DNA of 64,000 bases from Lachnospiraceae bacterium (GCA_024696945.1 JAILGF010000071.1:124001-188000); one strand, 5' to 3'; positions 24,052 through 33,819 are shown, numbered from the stretch's first letter. Translations and numbers: made by a program. Notes: generated by a model from the sequence alone, not told the origin.

Positions 24052-24990
24052 TTGAGCGAACAGATCATAAACACTACGGGTTTTCATACAAACCCCATAA
24101 TTAAAAACATATATACTGCGGATCCCGCTCCCTTTGTTTACGGAGATACACTTTATCTTTACACAACCCATGATGAGGATGTGCTTATCAACAACTTCTA
24201 TACCATGTTTGACTGGCGCTGTTTCTCAACTAAGGATATGGTAAACTGGACAGACCACGGGAAAATCTTCTCACTGGACGATATCAGCTGGGCTGATGAC
24301 AGGGCATGGGCTCCCCAGTGCGTGGAACGTAACGGGAAATTCTACCTTTATTGTCCGGTACATAAGAAGGATGACGGAATGGCAATAGCCGTAGGCGTTT
24401 CCGACAGCCCTACAGGACCGTTTAAGGATCTTGGTTATCCGCTTGTTGAAGAAGGCGATTGGAACGATATCGATCCTACCGTTTTTATCGATGATGACGG
24501 ACAGGCATATCTCTATTTTGGAAACCCCGAATTAAGATATGTCCTTCTGAACGAGGATATGATCTCCTATAACAAGGAAGTCGGAGTTGTAAAGATCCCG
24601 ATGACTGTTGAATCATTCGGAAAGGGCGGCCACATGACTGGCACCACTTACGGTGAAGGCCCTTGGTTCTATAAGAGAAACGGTCTCTATTATATGGTAT
24701 TTGCCGCATTTGGCGAGGGTAAAGGAAGAAATGAGCATTTTGCATACTCGACCTCTGAAAAACCCACGGGTCCCTGGACTTACCGCGGAATCCTAATGGA
24801 AGAGGGCCCTTGTTTTACCAACCATCCCGGTATATGTGATTTTAAGGGACATTCCTATCTTTTCTACCATACCGATGAACTCCCCGGAGGAAGTCTTTTC
24901 CACAGGAGCGTATGTGTTGCAGAATTTAAGTACAACGCTGACGGAACGATCGATACAGTAGAGAAGTGCAGCGGAGTTACCGCTGTTTAA
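24052..24990 (+). CDS. Cytoplasmic glycoside hydrolase family 43 enzyme (arabinosidase/xylosidase type)
   Basis: 312 residues from a TTG at 24052, chosen because GGGAAAGG lies about 11 bases upstream; another TTG at 24031 overlaps that ribosome site. No ATG is available near the N-terminus. The five-bladed propeller shows the three GH43 acidic residues: Asp in TADPAPF (about 24), Asp in NDIDPTVF (about 140) and Glu in YGEGPWF (about 202). No signal peptide, so it acts inside on imported oligosaccharides. Substrate specificity cannot be read from sequence; alpha-L-arabinofuranosidase or beta-xylosidase activity is usual. Followed 16 bases later by a secreted GH43 relative. Confidence 0.88.
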   Translation: MSEQIINTTGFHTNPIIKNIYTADPAPFVYGDTLYLYTTHDEDVLINNFYTMFDWRCFSTKDMVNWTDHGKIFSLDDISWADDRAWAPQCVERNGKFYLYCPVHKKDDGMAIAVGVSDSPTGPFKDLGYPLVEEGDWNDIDPTVFIDDDGQAYLYFGNPELRYVLLNEDMISYNKEVGVVKIPMTVESFGKGGHMTGTTYGEGPWFYKRNGLYYMVFAAFGEGKGRNEHFAYSTSEKPTGPWTYRGILMEEGPCFTNHPGICDFKGHSYLFYHTDELPGGSLFHRSVCVAEFKYNADGTIDTVEKCSGVTAV

Positions 24991-25006
24991 TGGTCAGGTA
25001 AGTGGA

Positions 25007-26713
25007 ATGAATAAGAAATATGGGAATGTTTTGAAGATTGCCTTGTGCTCTTTTGTGATTACGGCTGCTTTTACAGCCTGCTCGGGCAATTCTTCGGATA
25101 ATATCTCAGATGATAAAGCTTCTGATATAACTTCTACGGTTATCACAGAACAAGCAGCGGACATTACTGAAGAGATTAAAAAAGAAACGGATGAGATTCC
25201 GGACAGTACAAGCGAAAACAATATTACCTCGGAGGAAGATACAATGGATTATGAAGCACTGTTTAAGGAAGTGAAGCTGGCTAAATCATACAAGGGCGTT
25301 GCAAACAACAACCCCATAATAGAGCAGCATTACGGAGCTGACCCTTTTGCTCTTGTATATGATGATACGGTATATTTTTATATGACTGCCGATGCATATG
25401 AGTACGATGCAAAGGGTGAGATAAAGGAGAATTCCTACAGCCAGATCCGCAGCCTTTATGTTGTTTCAACAAAGGATATGATAAACTTTACCGATCATGG
25501 TGAGATTACCATTGCAGGTGCAAACGGTGCTACAAAATGGGCACATAATTCATGGGCTCCCGCAGCGGCATGGAAGATGATCGACGGAAAGCCTAAGTTC
25601 TTCCTGTACTTTGCAGACAACGGAGGAGGAATAGGCGTTGTTACTTCCGACAGCCCCGTTGGACCTTTTAAGGATGAGCTTGGTCACGGTCTTATAAGAC
25701 GTGATATGGAGAACTGCGGAAACGTTGAGTGGCTTTTCGATCCGGCGGTTCTTGTTGATGATGACGGAAAAGCATACATATATTTCGGTGGCGGAGTTCC
25801 CCGCGGAGAGGACGGACAGCCCAAGGCTGCACATCCCATGACGGCAAGATGTGCCCAGCTCGGTGACGATATGATGAGCCTTGTTGACGTACCTGCAGTT
25901 ATTGATGCACCTTATCTTTTTGAGGATTCGGGCATTCATAAGTTTGGTGATACTTATTATTACAGCTATTGCAGCAACTTTAACGTTGATGCAGCCGGAA
26001 CCGCTGAGTATGGATTTGAGAACGGTGAGATAATCATAATGGAAAGCAAGAATCCTTTGGGACCGTTCACCTTTAAGGAGAGAGTTCTTAAGAACCCCGG
26101 ATATTATTTCGGACTTGGCGGAAATAATCACCATGCGATCTTCAAATTCAAGGATCAGTGGTATATTACATACCATTCACGTATCTTGGAAAAGGAGCAG
26201 GGAATCCTGCACGGATACCGTTCGACAAGTATTGAAGAGATCAATATCGCAGAAGACGGAACCATCGGAAATGTAAAGATGACCAAGGATGCAAGAAAGC
26301 AGGTTGGTAATCTATATCCTTATGAAAAGATCAACGGCGCAACATTTGCAGTAATGGGCGGAGTTGATACAGCTCCCGCAGACGAAGTAAGCAAGCAGTA
26401 CGGATGCGGAAACCTTCTGCTTACGGCTGTTGATACAGGAGATTATGTAAAGCTCCAGGGTGTTGATTTCGGTACTGACGGAGCAAAGTCGGTAAGTGCT
26501 ACGGTACGCACAAACGGAAAAGACGGTGTTATAAGGGTTACCACAAAGTATCCCAATGGAACGGTAGCAGGTTATATCCACGTTAAATCCGACGGAGCAT
26601 TTGAAACTGTCTGCACAGCTGAATTCGCTGAAAAACTTACCGGTGTACAGGATGTATTCTTTACATTCTACGGAGAAGGATACGAGATAGTTGACTGGTC
26701 ATTCTCAAAATAA
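25007..26713 (+). CDS. GH43 lipoprotein with C-terminal CBM6-like domain
   Basis: 568 residues. An N-terminal lipobox (FTACSG, lipidated Cys about 25) and an acidic Asp/Glu/Thr-rich spacer to about residue 80 place it on the outer face of the membrane. The GH43 propeller (about 90-430) has GADPFALVY (general base Asp), LFDPAVLVDDDG (second Asp) and FEDSGIHK (general acid Glu). The last ~125 residues, with KLQGVDFG, VSATVRT and a DVFFTFYGEGYEIVDW ending, resemble a family 6 carbohydrate-binding module. Paired with the cytoplasmic GH43 just upstream, it suggests outside trimming of arabinoxylan-type polymers followed by internal hydrolysis. Ends at a strong bidirectional terminator. Confidence 0.9.
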   Translation: MNKKYGNVLKIALCSFVITAAFTACSGNSSDNISDDKASDITSTVITEQAADITEEIKKETDEIPDSTSENNITSEEDTMDYEALFKEVKLAKSYKGVANNNPIIEQHYGADPFALVYDDTVYFYMTADAYEYDAKGEIKENSYSQIRSLYVVSTKDMINFTDHGEITIAGANGATKWAHNSWAPAAAWKMIDGKPKFFLYFADNGGGIGVVTSDSPVGPFKDELGHGLIRRDMENCGNVEWLFDPAVLVDDDGKAYIYFGGGVPRGEDGQPKAAHPMTARCAQLGDDMMSLVDVPAVIDAPYLFEDSGIHKFGDTYYYSYCSNFNVDAAGTAEYGFENGEIIIMESKNPLGPFTFKERVLKNPGYYFGLGGNNHHAIFKFKDQWYITYHSRILEKEQGILHGYRSTSIEEINIAEDGTIGNVKMTKDARKQVGNLYPYEKINGATFAVMGGVDTAPADEVSKQYGCGNLLLTAVDTGDYVKLQGVDFGTDGAKSVSATVRTNGKDGVIRVTTKYPNGTVAGYIHVKSDGAFETVCTAEFAEKLTGVQDVFFTFYGEGYEIVDWSFSK

Positions 26714-26721
26714 TCAGATAA

Positions 26722-26756
26722 AAAAAGGCAAGGCTTTAAATGAGCCTTGCCTTTTG
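26722..26756. terminator. Bidirectional terminator
   Basis: AAAAGGCAAGGCT pairs with AGCCTTGCCTTTT around a TTAAATG loop, serving the GH43 lipoprotein gene on + and the glycosyltransferase gene on -. Confidence 0.85.
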
Positions 26757-26775
26757 CAATATACGCGAAAATTAT

Positions 26776-27756
26776 TTATGATTTCTTGTATAACCCTGGG
26801 AAGCTGATAAACAGCTTAACCTCATGCTTCAGTTTGGGGTTGTCCTTAAGGATTTCTTTTTGATTCTTATAAACTTCTTTTGCTTTTTCAACAATTTCCT
26901 TCTTTATCCTGGGTGAATCGGGCGTTTCAATCAGATGCGTGTAGGTTCTCATGAGTACTGTAAGATAAGTCTGATAGGTGTTCGGAAGAAATGCATCAAG
27001 ACCGTTTGTCTTAAAATACTCGATCCTACTTTCAAATGCGGTATTCATATCGGTATTCTTTACAGCAACTCTTGAGATACTACCTTCGCGAAGAAGATAG
27101 TAGTAGAGTATAGCTTCTGTATAAACCACCCTTTTGCACCGGTGTATAAAAAGATGAGCGGTAGCAACATCCTCGAATACCTTGCCTGCCGGGAACGGAA
27201 TCTTCTTTAGAATGTCCATTTTGTAAAGCTTATTCCAGGCAGATGTGAACTGCTGTATATGATTTGCGGAAAAATAGCCGTATTCCAGTTCACAGAGTTC
27301 CTTAAGCGCTTCCTCGGTAGTATAGACGGTAGTTTTGTTTTCGGGGTTTTCATCTACGTCTACCTTATCTTCAAACTTAACTCTTCGGTAATTGCCTATT
27401 GCCATATCGGCGTCGGCGTCGATAAGGTTGCGGTAGAGAACCCGGATACTGTCCCTGTGGATAAAATCATCTGAATCGACCAGCATACCGTATTTGCCGC
27501 TTGCAAGCTTCACGCCTTCGTTCCTTGCATCGGAGAGTCCGCCGTTTTTCTTATGGATACAGATGAAACGTTCATCTATGTGAGTGTATTCGTCGCAGAT
27601 TTTCTGGGAACCGTCGGTGGAGCCGTCATCCACCAGTATAACTTCGATATTTGAATAGGTCTGCTTTCTTATGGAATCAAGACAGTTCCTTAAGTATTTT
27701 GAAACGTTGTATACAGGTACAATTAAACTTATCAAGCAATCTTCATATTCTGCCAT
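26776..27756 (-). CDS. Family 2 glycosyltransferase
   Basis: 326 residues from ATG 27756, preceded by GGGAGG with 8-base spacing; a GTG nine bases further upstream would be too close to that site. GT-A fold motifs: SLIVPVYNVSKYL, VDDGSTDGS with nucleotide-binding Asp, GKYGMLVDSDDFI with the DxD metal site, and ED in KVFEDVAT as likely base. Transfers a sugar from a nucleotide donor to a surface glycan or polysaccharide. It stands alone, not in a polysaccharide cluster, so the acceptor is unknown. C-terminal helices are basic (KHEVKLFISF), consistent with peripheral membrane association. Confidence 0.9.
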   Translation of the reverse strand: MAEYEDCLISLIVPVYNVSKYLRNCLDSIRKQTYSNIEVILVDDGSTDGSQKICDEYTHIDERFICIHKKNGGLSDARNEGVKLASGKYGMLVDSDDFIHRDSIRVLYRNLIDADADMAIGNYRRVKFEDKVDVDENPENKTTVYTTEEALKELCELEYGYFSANHIQQFTSAWNKLYKMDILKKIPFPAGKVFEDVATAHLFIHRCKRVVYTEAILYYYLLREGSISRVAVKNTDMNTAFESRIEYFKTNGLDAFLPNTYQTYLTVLMRTYTHLIETPDSPRIKKEIVEKAKEVYKNQKEILKDNPKLKHEVKLFISFPGLYKKS

Positions 27757-27818
27757 GTTTTGCACCTCCCGCTGCTTTTATTCATTTTACCACCGGATGA
27801 GGGCTAAAGTCAAGACAT

Positions 27819-27844
27819 AAAAAAAGCCCGGAGCAAGCCGGGCT
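27819..27844 (-). terminator. Terminator of the lipocalin-like gene
   Basis: On the minus strand AGCCCGG (27844-27838) pairs with CCGGGCT (27831-27825), followed by a T run. It begins 12 bases after the stop at 27857. Confidence 0.85.
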
Positions 27845-27856
27845 AAAGATTTATGA

Positions 27857-28642
27857 TCATTCCTTCTCATATACATATGTGCAGGTAAGTGCATTTGAAG
27901 GGTCTCCGTTGAAGAGTGTAAGCGAACTGCCTGAAAGTGTTCCGGTGTAATCGATGGTACCGAGAAATTTCTCTGTCAGCTTGAAGCTCCCGCCTTCCAC
28001 AGACCAGTCGGGAACCTTGATCTCAAGGTCGTCACGGAAGGATTTGCCCGTTCCGTCTGCGTTAAGTACAAGCTTGAAGGGTTCTTCCTTCTTTGCTGTG
28101 TCGGGGTCACCTACAAACTTAGTATATTTACCGATATATGTTCCGGCTGCTGCAGCAGTTTCTGCACTGACCTGTTTTTCTTCCTTAACGGTTTTCTTTA
28201 TCTCAGAAGGAGTTTCGCCTACGCGGACTACCTGATACTGATCCATGATGATGAGTGTATTGCCAAGTTCTTCAATAGGCTTCCAGGGATTAATGGGCTC
28301 GTCAAATACGGTTCCTCTTTCACCGCTGTCTACCAGGAGCTTGCCATCCTCAAACTTGATAGGCATGTTCTTTACCATCATAAGCTTGCCGTCAACCAGT
28401 GCGCCCTGACCTGATTGTACGAAAGCATCGATTTCTTCCTGAGGAGTTCCCTCCGGGATTTTAACGGGATTACATATCTTTAATGAGTCATCCTCAACAG
28501 TAACCATAGTGTTTGCAAGCATCTTTAAGAAATTATCATCGGGAAGAGCGTTAAGCTGCTCATTTGTAAACCATTCCTGCTCGAATGTTTCAGCATTTAA
28601 TCCCTTAGCTGATACAAGTGTCCATAAACCTTTAATATCCAT
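27857..28642 (-). CDS. Lipocalin-like cytoplasmic protein (unknown function)
   Basis: 261 residues, no signal peptide or membrane helix. It appears to be two related beta-barrel halves: one opening with DIKGLWTLVSAK and a second opening with AGTYIGKYTKFVGDP (about 165), each followed by alternating strands with L-ADGTGKSF and GSFKLTEKF patterns, as in lipocalin-like or DUF-type stress proteins of Lachnospiraceae. No active-site residues are recognisable. ATG 28642 has GGAGGTT upstream, and it is transcribed alone between its own promoter and terminator. Function unknown. Confidence 0.7.
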   Translation of the reverse strand: MDIKGLWTLVSAKGLNAETFEQEWFTNEQLNALPDDNFLKMLANTMVTVEDDSLKICNPVKIPEGTPQEEIDAFVQSGQGALVDGKLMMVKNMPIKFEDGKLLVDSGERGTVFDEPINPWKPIEELGNTLIIMDQYQVVRVGETPSEIKKTVKEEKQVSAETAAAAGTYIGKYTKFVGDPDTAKKEEPFKLVLNADGTGKSFRDDLEIKVPDWSVEGGSFKLTEKFLGTIDYTGTLSGSSLTLFNGDPSNALTCTYVYEKE

Positions 28643-28712
28643 AGTTAACCTCCGTTTTTGTTTTTAGTCAGTTCTTTGTCCGAACCGGATGTTCCTGACC
28701 TATGTTGTTTTC

Positions 28713-28741
28713 ATTTTAACCGATAAACATTGATTTGACAA
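28713..28741 (-). promoter_or_regulatory. Sigma-A promoter of the lipocalin-like gene
   Basis: Minus strand TTGTCA (28741-28736), 17-base spacer, TAAAAT (28718-28713). Confidence 0.65.
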
Positions 28742-28790
28742 GACTCTAAAAAAATCTTATTAAGTTTACTAATTTTTCACATTTTTTCCT

Positions 28791-28819
28791 TTTACTTATA
28801 AAAGTGTTTGTGCTATAAT
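28791..28819 (+). promoter_or_regulatory. Sigma-A promoter of the NlpC/P60 gene
   Basis: TTTACT (28791-28796), 17-base spacer, TATAAT (28814-28819), about 45 bases before the start codon. Confidence 0.7.
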
Positions 28820-28865
28820 GTATATTGTGATTTTATGATTATCAGATTGTTTGGAGTTTTTATCT

Positions 28866-30707
28866 ATGAACAGGAAATCTTTCAAATTTATTCTTTTGGT
28901 TTTAACGATGGTATTGTCCACCGTTTTTGCCGGCATATTTTCAGCATATCCGGTATCCGCAAAATCGGAAGAGGAGTCTTTAAAATTTTCCAAAAGCAAA
29001 TATACTCTTTATGAAGGTAATACAAAGAGTTTAAATCTAATTTTCAACGGTGAAGAACAGTTTCAGGAAAGCTTTGATTTCTGGAACGGAGGCTGCTTCT
29101 CCAGTTCCGATGAAAGCGTTGTAAGCGTTGACTATTCGGGCTACATCCAGTGCCAGGGAACGGGAAAAGCCGTTATCACTGCATATTACGGTGATCTGAC
29201 CGCAAAATGCACTGTAAAGGTTAAGGCCAGCAAGATGGACATTACTGTGGATGAGGCTACCCTTTACTCACATCAGCAGGTTAATGTAACCTCATACGGT
29301 ATTAAGAATGTTGCAAGAACTTCCTGTGAGATCATTCCGGTTGACGGATGGTCACATTCCTGGGAGGATTATCCGACCGTTGAGAGTGACTTTAACGGGA
29401 ATTTCACAATAACTGCAGGCCGTTCGGGAGATTATCGTATACGTCTTATTGTTGAGAATAGTAAAGGGACCACATATTCAAAGAACTTCTCGCTCTATAC
29501 CGTTGAAGCGGGTCCGGATCGTACCGATATAAGCATTGCAATGGGGGGAGAAACGGAAGTCGCAATGATGGATTCCGATATAATGTCTGTTGAACTTGTC
29601 AAGTGGTATGAAGGATACAGTAACTACGAAAACTATCCTGAAAACGGAGATGAATCTGCATGTCCGATAGTTTCGGACGGAGCCGGCGGATTTTCCGGTA
29701 ACGGAGAGGCTACAGCAATTTATAACATAACCTATGAGGTTGAGGACGGAAGCATAGTAACTACCGAGGTCACGGTATCCTGCTATGATCCGGGTTATAT
29801 TCATTTTGATAAATATCTCTGGGTTGGTTCTACTTACAGACCCGAGTTTGAATACAGGAGATGGACTTCAAACGTAACATGCTCTTCATCAGATACGGAT
29901 ATAGTAGATATCAACGGAGATGAGTACTTTATTCCTATGCAGGCAGGTAAAGCCGTTCTTACCACAACGATTGACGGTGTTGTATACAAGGATGAGGTTG
30001 AAGTTCTTGACGTTCATATTGATGGCGACAGCATACTTACATGGACGGGAACAAGCTTCAGCTTTGCTGTAAGCGGTCTTTCGGATGATGCTAAGGTTGA
30101 ATATTCCAGCTCCAATACGGCAGTTGCTTCCATATCCAAAAAGGGAAAGCTTAAAACAAAGGAAAAAGGCTTCACCAAAATAACGGTAAGTGTAGATAAC
30201 GTTAAGCACAGCTTTGGTGTAAACGTAGGAGACGAGATTCCCATCAAAGCAGCTCTTGCAGCGGGCGAGGTGGTTGGAAAGGCTACGTACAGCCAGGACA
30301 GACGTATGGAGGAAGGCTACTATGACTGCAGCTCCCTTGCATGGAGGAGCTATGCCAAAACCGGTCTTAAGATAAAGGAACAGGATTATGCACCTACGGC
30401 TGCAGATCTTGCCAAGTATCTTGAGGACACAGGCTGCGCCATTTCATATGAAGTGCTTCCCGTTGATCAGATGATGCCCGGAGATCTGATATTCACAAGC
30501 TCCGGAAGAGACAACGGAAGATTCCTTTTTATCGATCATGTGGCAATGTATTATTCAACGAATTGCCAGGATGATAATTACATTGGCTGGGGAGAGAATG
30601 ACGATGTATACGGAACCATCGTTCATGCCGGATCCAGCGGAGGCGGAGTATATTTCAGTACATATCCTTTAAGTAATATAGTTATGATCGGAAGAGTAAA
30701 ACAGTAA
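28866..30707 (+). CDS. Secreted Ig-like repeat protein with NlpC/P60 endopeptidase domain
   Basis: 613 residues from ATG 28866 (a TTG at 28851 would only add five residues). Signal peptide about 1-33 (ending VSA-K). Several beta-rich Big2-like domains follow, for example SKYTLYEGNTKSL with a GTGKAVITAYYGD segment, and AVASISKKGKLKTKEKGFTKI near residue 420. The C-terminal ~150 residues are an NlpC/P60 cysteine peptidase: catalytic Cys in YYDCSSLAWRSY (about 488), His in FIDHVAMYY (about 557), and a third polar residue in the VHAG strand. The family cleaves D-gamma-Glu-diamino acid links in cell-wall peptides. The Ig domains probably bind the wall. Only 13 bases before the AI-2E-type gene. Confidence 0.9.
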   Translation: MNRKSFKFILLVLTMVLSTVFAGIFSAYPVSAKSEEESLKFSKSKYTLYEGNTKSLNLIFNGEEQFQESFDFWNGGCFSSSDESVVSVDYSGYIQCQGTGKAVITAYYGDLTAKCTVKVKASKMDITVDEATLYSHQQVNVTSYGIKNVARTSCEIIPVDGWSHSWEDYPTVESDFNGNFTITAGRSGDYRIRLIVENSKGTTYSKNFSLYTVEAGPDRTDISIAMGGETEVAMMDSDIMSVELVKWYEGYSNYENYPENGDESACPIVSDGAGGFSGNGEATAIYNITYEVEDGSIVTTEVTVSCYDPGYIHFDKYLWVGSTYRPEFEYRRWTSNVTCSSSDTDIVDINGDEYFIPMQAGKAVLTTTIDGVVYKDEVEVLDVHIDGDSILTWTGTSFSFAVSGLSDDAKVEYSSSNTAVASISKKGKLKTKEKGFTKITVSVDNVKHSFGVNVGDEIPIKAALAAGEVVGKATYSQDRRMEEGYYDCSSLAWRSYAKTGLKIKEQDYAPTAADLAKYLEDTGCAISYEVLPVDQMMPGDLIFTSSGRDNGRFLFIDHVAMYYSTNCQDDNYIGWGENDDVYGTIVHAGSSGGGVYFSTYPLSNIVMIGRVKQ

Positions 30708-30720
30708 CTTTGGAGGGGAC

Positions 30721-32133
30721 ATGAGCTTAAATCCATTTTCAAAGAAAAAGAAGAAAAACAAAGGTGTTGAAAAAGGGCATCGTGAACCGATAGTGATTAA
30801 GTTCTTTAAGGAAAAGGATCCTGAGAAGAAGATGCACGTCAGCATTGACGAAGAGAGTGAAGCCGCTGCTGAGGCTCCAAATACTGAAAGCGGGGAAGAA
30901 ACCCCAAAGAAGCATGCGAGGTTTGTTCCAAACGATAAGTATTTTACCATAACGGTATATGCTGTAATGGCACTTATTCTTGTTGTGCTTTTCGGTATCA
31001 TTATCGCCAATATTACACCCGTACTCGAAGGCATTAAACGTTTCCTGCATGTTCTTTCTCCTTTTATTATCGGTGCAATAATAGCGTTTGTCCTTACTCC
31101 TATAGTGAATTTCCTTGACGCATCACTATTTGAGAAGACCTTCAAGATCAAAAGTGCAAAGCTCAGAGCCGGGCTGTCTATAGCACTTACATATATCGTA
31201 TTTCTTGGATTGCTCGTTCTGGCAATGATGAAGCTTGTACCTGAGGTTAGCGACAGTGTTTCGGAGCTTATCGAAAAATCAAAGAATATATATTCATCGA
31301 TCACAAAGCCGTCTTCGGGTAGCACTGATACGACCACAGGCATACAGATAGCGGAAAGAACGGATAACAAGATCGATATTGAGGAAATCTTAACAAACAT
31401 TAAAGAAAACGGTGTGTCGGGACTTGCGGAAGAGGCTAAAAAATTCCTTCCCTCTCTGCTTGCCAACATAAGCGAGAAAATTCCCGGGTTTGTTACCGGA
31501 ACGTTTAACTGGTTGAAATCCCTGGTCACCACGATGATCAACATCTTGCTCGGCATAGCCGTTTCAATCTACATGGTTTGCGATAAGAGAAGGATTGCGG
31601 GAGCAGCAACAAAGCTTGTTTATTGTATCTTTAAACCGCATAAAGCAGAAAAGATTATCATCAATTGTAAGGAAAGCTTCCAGATATTTATCGGCTTTAT
31701 TATCGGAAAATCAATAGATTCGCTGATCATCGGAATACTGACGTTCTTCATGCTGAAGATATTCGGTCTTCCTTATGAGCTGCTGGTAGCAGTGGTGGTC
31801 GGCGTCACAAACATGATCCCTTTCTTCGGCCCGTTTATCGGAGCCATTCCGGGAGTTTTGCTGTACTTATGTATAGACCCTGTTTTTGCACTTATCTTCA
31901 TATTGATGATACTTGCGATCCAACAGTTTGACGGATGGATATTAGGCCCCATGATCCTCGGTGATTCAACGGGCGTACGTCCTATCTGGGTTATCTTCGG
32001 TATTACGGTCGGCGGGGCATATTTCGGTTTTACCGGAATGTTCCTGGGTGTTCCGTTCACCGCAGTTATCGTATATCTTGTAAATAAAGCGGTAGATAAG
32101 AAACTTAACGATAAACATATAGAGGTTCAATGA
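30721..32133 (+). CDS. AI-2E family transporter (PF01594 permease)
   Basis: 470 residues. A basic and acidic cytoplasmic N-terminus of about 75 residues (including LNPFSKKKKKNK) precedes eight or so membrane helices. The second half has the family hallmarks: FIIGKSIDSLIIGILTF, GLPYELLVAVVVGVTNMIPFFGPFIGAIPG and the FTGMFLGVPFTAVI ending. Members include the putative autoinducer-2 exporter TqsA and Na/H antiporters; substrate here is unknown. Begins 13 bases after the NlpC/P60 gene with GGAGGGG, and the GH2 gene begins 3 bases after its stop, so the three genes are probably one transcript. Confidence 0.9.
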   Translation: MSLNPFSKKKKKNKGVEKGHREPIVIKFFKEKDPEKKMHVSIDEESEAAAEAPNTESGEETPKKHARFVPNDKYFTITVYAVMALILVVLFGIIIANITPVLEGIKRFLHVLSPFIIGAIIAFVLTPIVNFLDASLFEKTFKIKSAKLRAGLSIALTYIVFLGLLVLAMMKLVPEVSDSVSELIEKSKNIYSSITKPSSGSTDTTTGIQIAERTDNKIDIEEILTNIKENGVSGLAEEAKKFLPSLLANISEKIPGFVTGTFNWLKSLVTTMINILLGIAVSIYMVCDKRRIAGAATKLVYCIFKPHKAEKIIINCKESFQIFIGFIIGKSIDSLIIGILTFFMLKIFGLPYELLVAVVVGVTNMIPFFGPFIGAIPGVLLYLCIDPVFALIFILMILAIQQFDGWILGPMILGDSTGVRPIWVIFGITVGGAYFGFTGMFLGVPFTAVIVYLVNKAVDKKLNDKHIEVQ

Positions 32134-32136
32134 TTT

Positions 32137-33813
32137 ATGGAGAATGAAACAACCCTGGTTCAGGAAAAGGAAAGGGTGATACCCTGGAATGTATATCCCA
32201 GACCGCAGATGCGTAGGGACAGCTTCCTGAATCTGAACGGGGAATGGGATTTTGAAGTAAGCAATTATGATTACATTCCCTCAAAATTCAACATGAATAT
32301 CATGGTTCCTTATCCTGTGGAATCCAAGCTTTCCGGAGTGGGCAAACACTTTAAAAAGGGAAGCAGGCTCTTTTACAGGAGGTTTTTTGATGCTCCGATG
32401 CGCATCCGATGGAGAAGGGTATTGCTGCACTGCGGAGGTATAGACCAAAGGGCAGAAATATATATCAACGGGAATTTTGTTATTGAATGGTGCACAGCGG
32501 TTGAAGGACCGATGACGGTGGATATTACTCCTTTCCTTAAGGATGTGAATGAGCTTATTATCAAGGTCGTTGACGATATGGACAGAAGCATTCCATACGG
32601 CAAGCAGAGCGAAACACCGAAAGAAATCTGGTATCCGCCGATTTCGGGCATATGGCAGACTGTATGGCTGGAGGCTGTTCCGGAGTATTATATTAAGGGA
32701 TTGAAAATGACTTCGACCCTCGAGTACTGTGATATCGAGATACAGGGAGTTGAAGAAGGAAAAGTTCTTTTTGAGGGGAAGAGCTATCATTTCTATGACG
32801 GAAAGATAAGGCTTACGCCGACGATAAAGAGATATTGGAAGCCTGATGATCCCCATCTGTATTTCTTCAGTATATATGTTGGAAATGATAAGGTTGATTC
32901 TTATTTTGCTTTAAGAACTCTTGAAGTTAAAGAGGAATACGGTGTTAAAAGACTTTGCCTTAACGGCGAACCGATCTTTTTCCACGGAATCCTTCATCAG
33001 GGTTATTGGCAGGACGGCCTTTATACTCCTGAAAGACCCGATGATTATAAGCTGGACATTGTTACCGCAAAGAATCTCGGTTTCAATACGATAAGAAAGC
33101 ATCTTAAGGTTGAAGCGGAAGAATTCTATTATCAGTGCGACCGTCTGGGAATGATAGTTTTCCAGGATATGGTGAATAACGGAAGATATTCAAAGCTGCG
33201 TGACGTTATACTTCCGATGATGGGTATGAGGAGACTGGGCGACAAGTTTAAACACAGGAGCAAGGTTTCTAGAAGATCATATATCGCCGCTGCACAGAAT
33301 ACCGTAAAAACATTGTACAGTCATCCAAGTATCTGTTATTGGACCCTGTTTAATGAGGGCTGGGGACAGTTTTGCAGCAGCCAGATATACGATCTGGTTA
33401 AGGGACTTGACAAAACACGTTTCGTTGACAGTGCTTCGGGCTGGTTTAAGGGCGGAAGAACGGATATAGAGAGTGTCCATTGCTATATGAAAAAGTTTAA
33501 GATACCTGTTTCGGAAAAACCGATAGTGCTTTCCGAATTCGGTGGGTATTCTTTAAAGGTCGAGGACCACAGCGGCTCCGGTCAGAGCTATGGCTACAAG
33601 CAGTTTGAGGACAGAAAGGGCTTCGTGGAATCCATCAGAACCCTTTATGAAAACGAGATCATTCCTGCTATAGGCAGGGGCTTGTGTGGCTGTATTTATA
33701 CTCAGTTCTGCGATGTGGAGCAGGAGACTAACGGCCTCATTACTTACGACCGTGTATACATTAAAGCGGATGATAAGATTTTCCACTCTATTTCGGAGAG
33801 GCTAAGGTATTAG
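32137..33813 (+). CDS. Glycoside hydrolase family 2 enzyme
   Basis: 558 residues, cytoplasmic, slightly shorter than typical beta-glucuronidases (~600). Sugar-binding jelly roll first (YPRPQMRRDSFLNLNGEWDF, then GIDQRAEIYINGNFV), then the Ig-like domain, then the TIM barrel starting near FFHGILHQGYW. The acid/base Glu lies in FNEGWGQ (about 406) and the nucleophile Glu in LSEFGGYS (about 467). Related to beta-galactosidase/beta-glucuronidase-like GH2 enzymes of gut bacteria; exact sugar not readable. It follows the permease with a 3-base gap. Downstream is a dispersed repeat, then an amidohydrolase. Confidence 0.9.
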   Translation: MENETTLVQEKERVIPWNVYPRPQMRRDSFLNLNGEWDFEVSNYDYIPSKFNMNIMVPYPVESKLSGVGKHFKKGSRLFYRRFFDAPMRIRWRRVLLHCGGIDQRAEIYINGNFVIEWCTAVEGPMTVDITPFLKDVNELIIKVVDDMDRSIPYGKQSETPKEIWYPPISGIWQTVWLEAVPEYYIKGLKMTSTLEYCDIEIQGVEEGKVLFEGKSYHFYDGKIRLTPTIKRYWKPDDPHLYFFSIYVGNDKVDSYFALRTLEVKEEYGVKRLCLNGEPIFFHGILHQGYWQDGLYTPERPDDYKLDIVTAKNLGFNTIRKHLKVEAEEFYYQCDRLGMIVFQDMVNNGRYSKLRDVILPMMGMRRLGDKFKHRSKVSRRSYIAAAQNTVKTLYSHPSICYWTLFNEGWGQFCSSQIYDLVKGLDKTRFVDSASGWFKGGRTDIESVHCYMKKFKIPVSEKPIVLSEFGGYSLKVEDHSGSGQSYGYKQFEDRKGFVESIRTLYENEIIPAIGRGLCGCIYTQFCDVEQETNGLITYDRVYIKADDKIFHSISERLRY

Positions 33814-33819
33814 TGGTTT

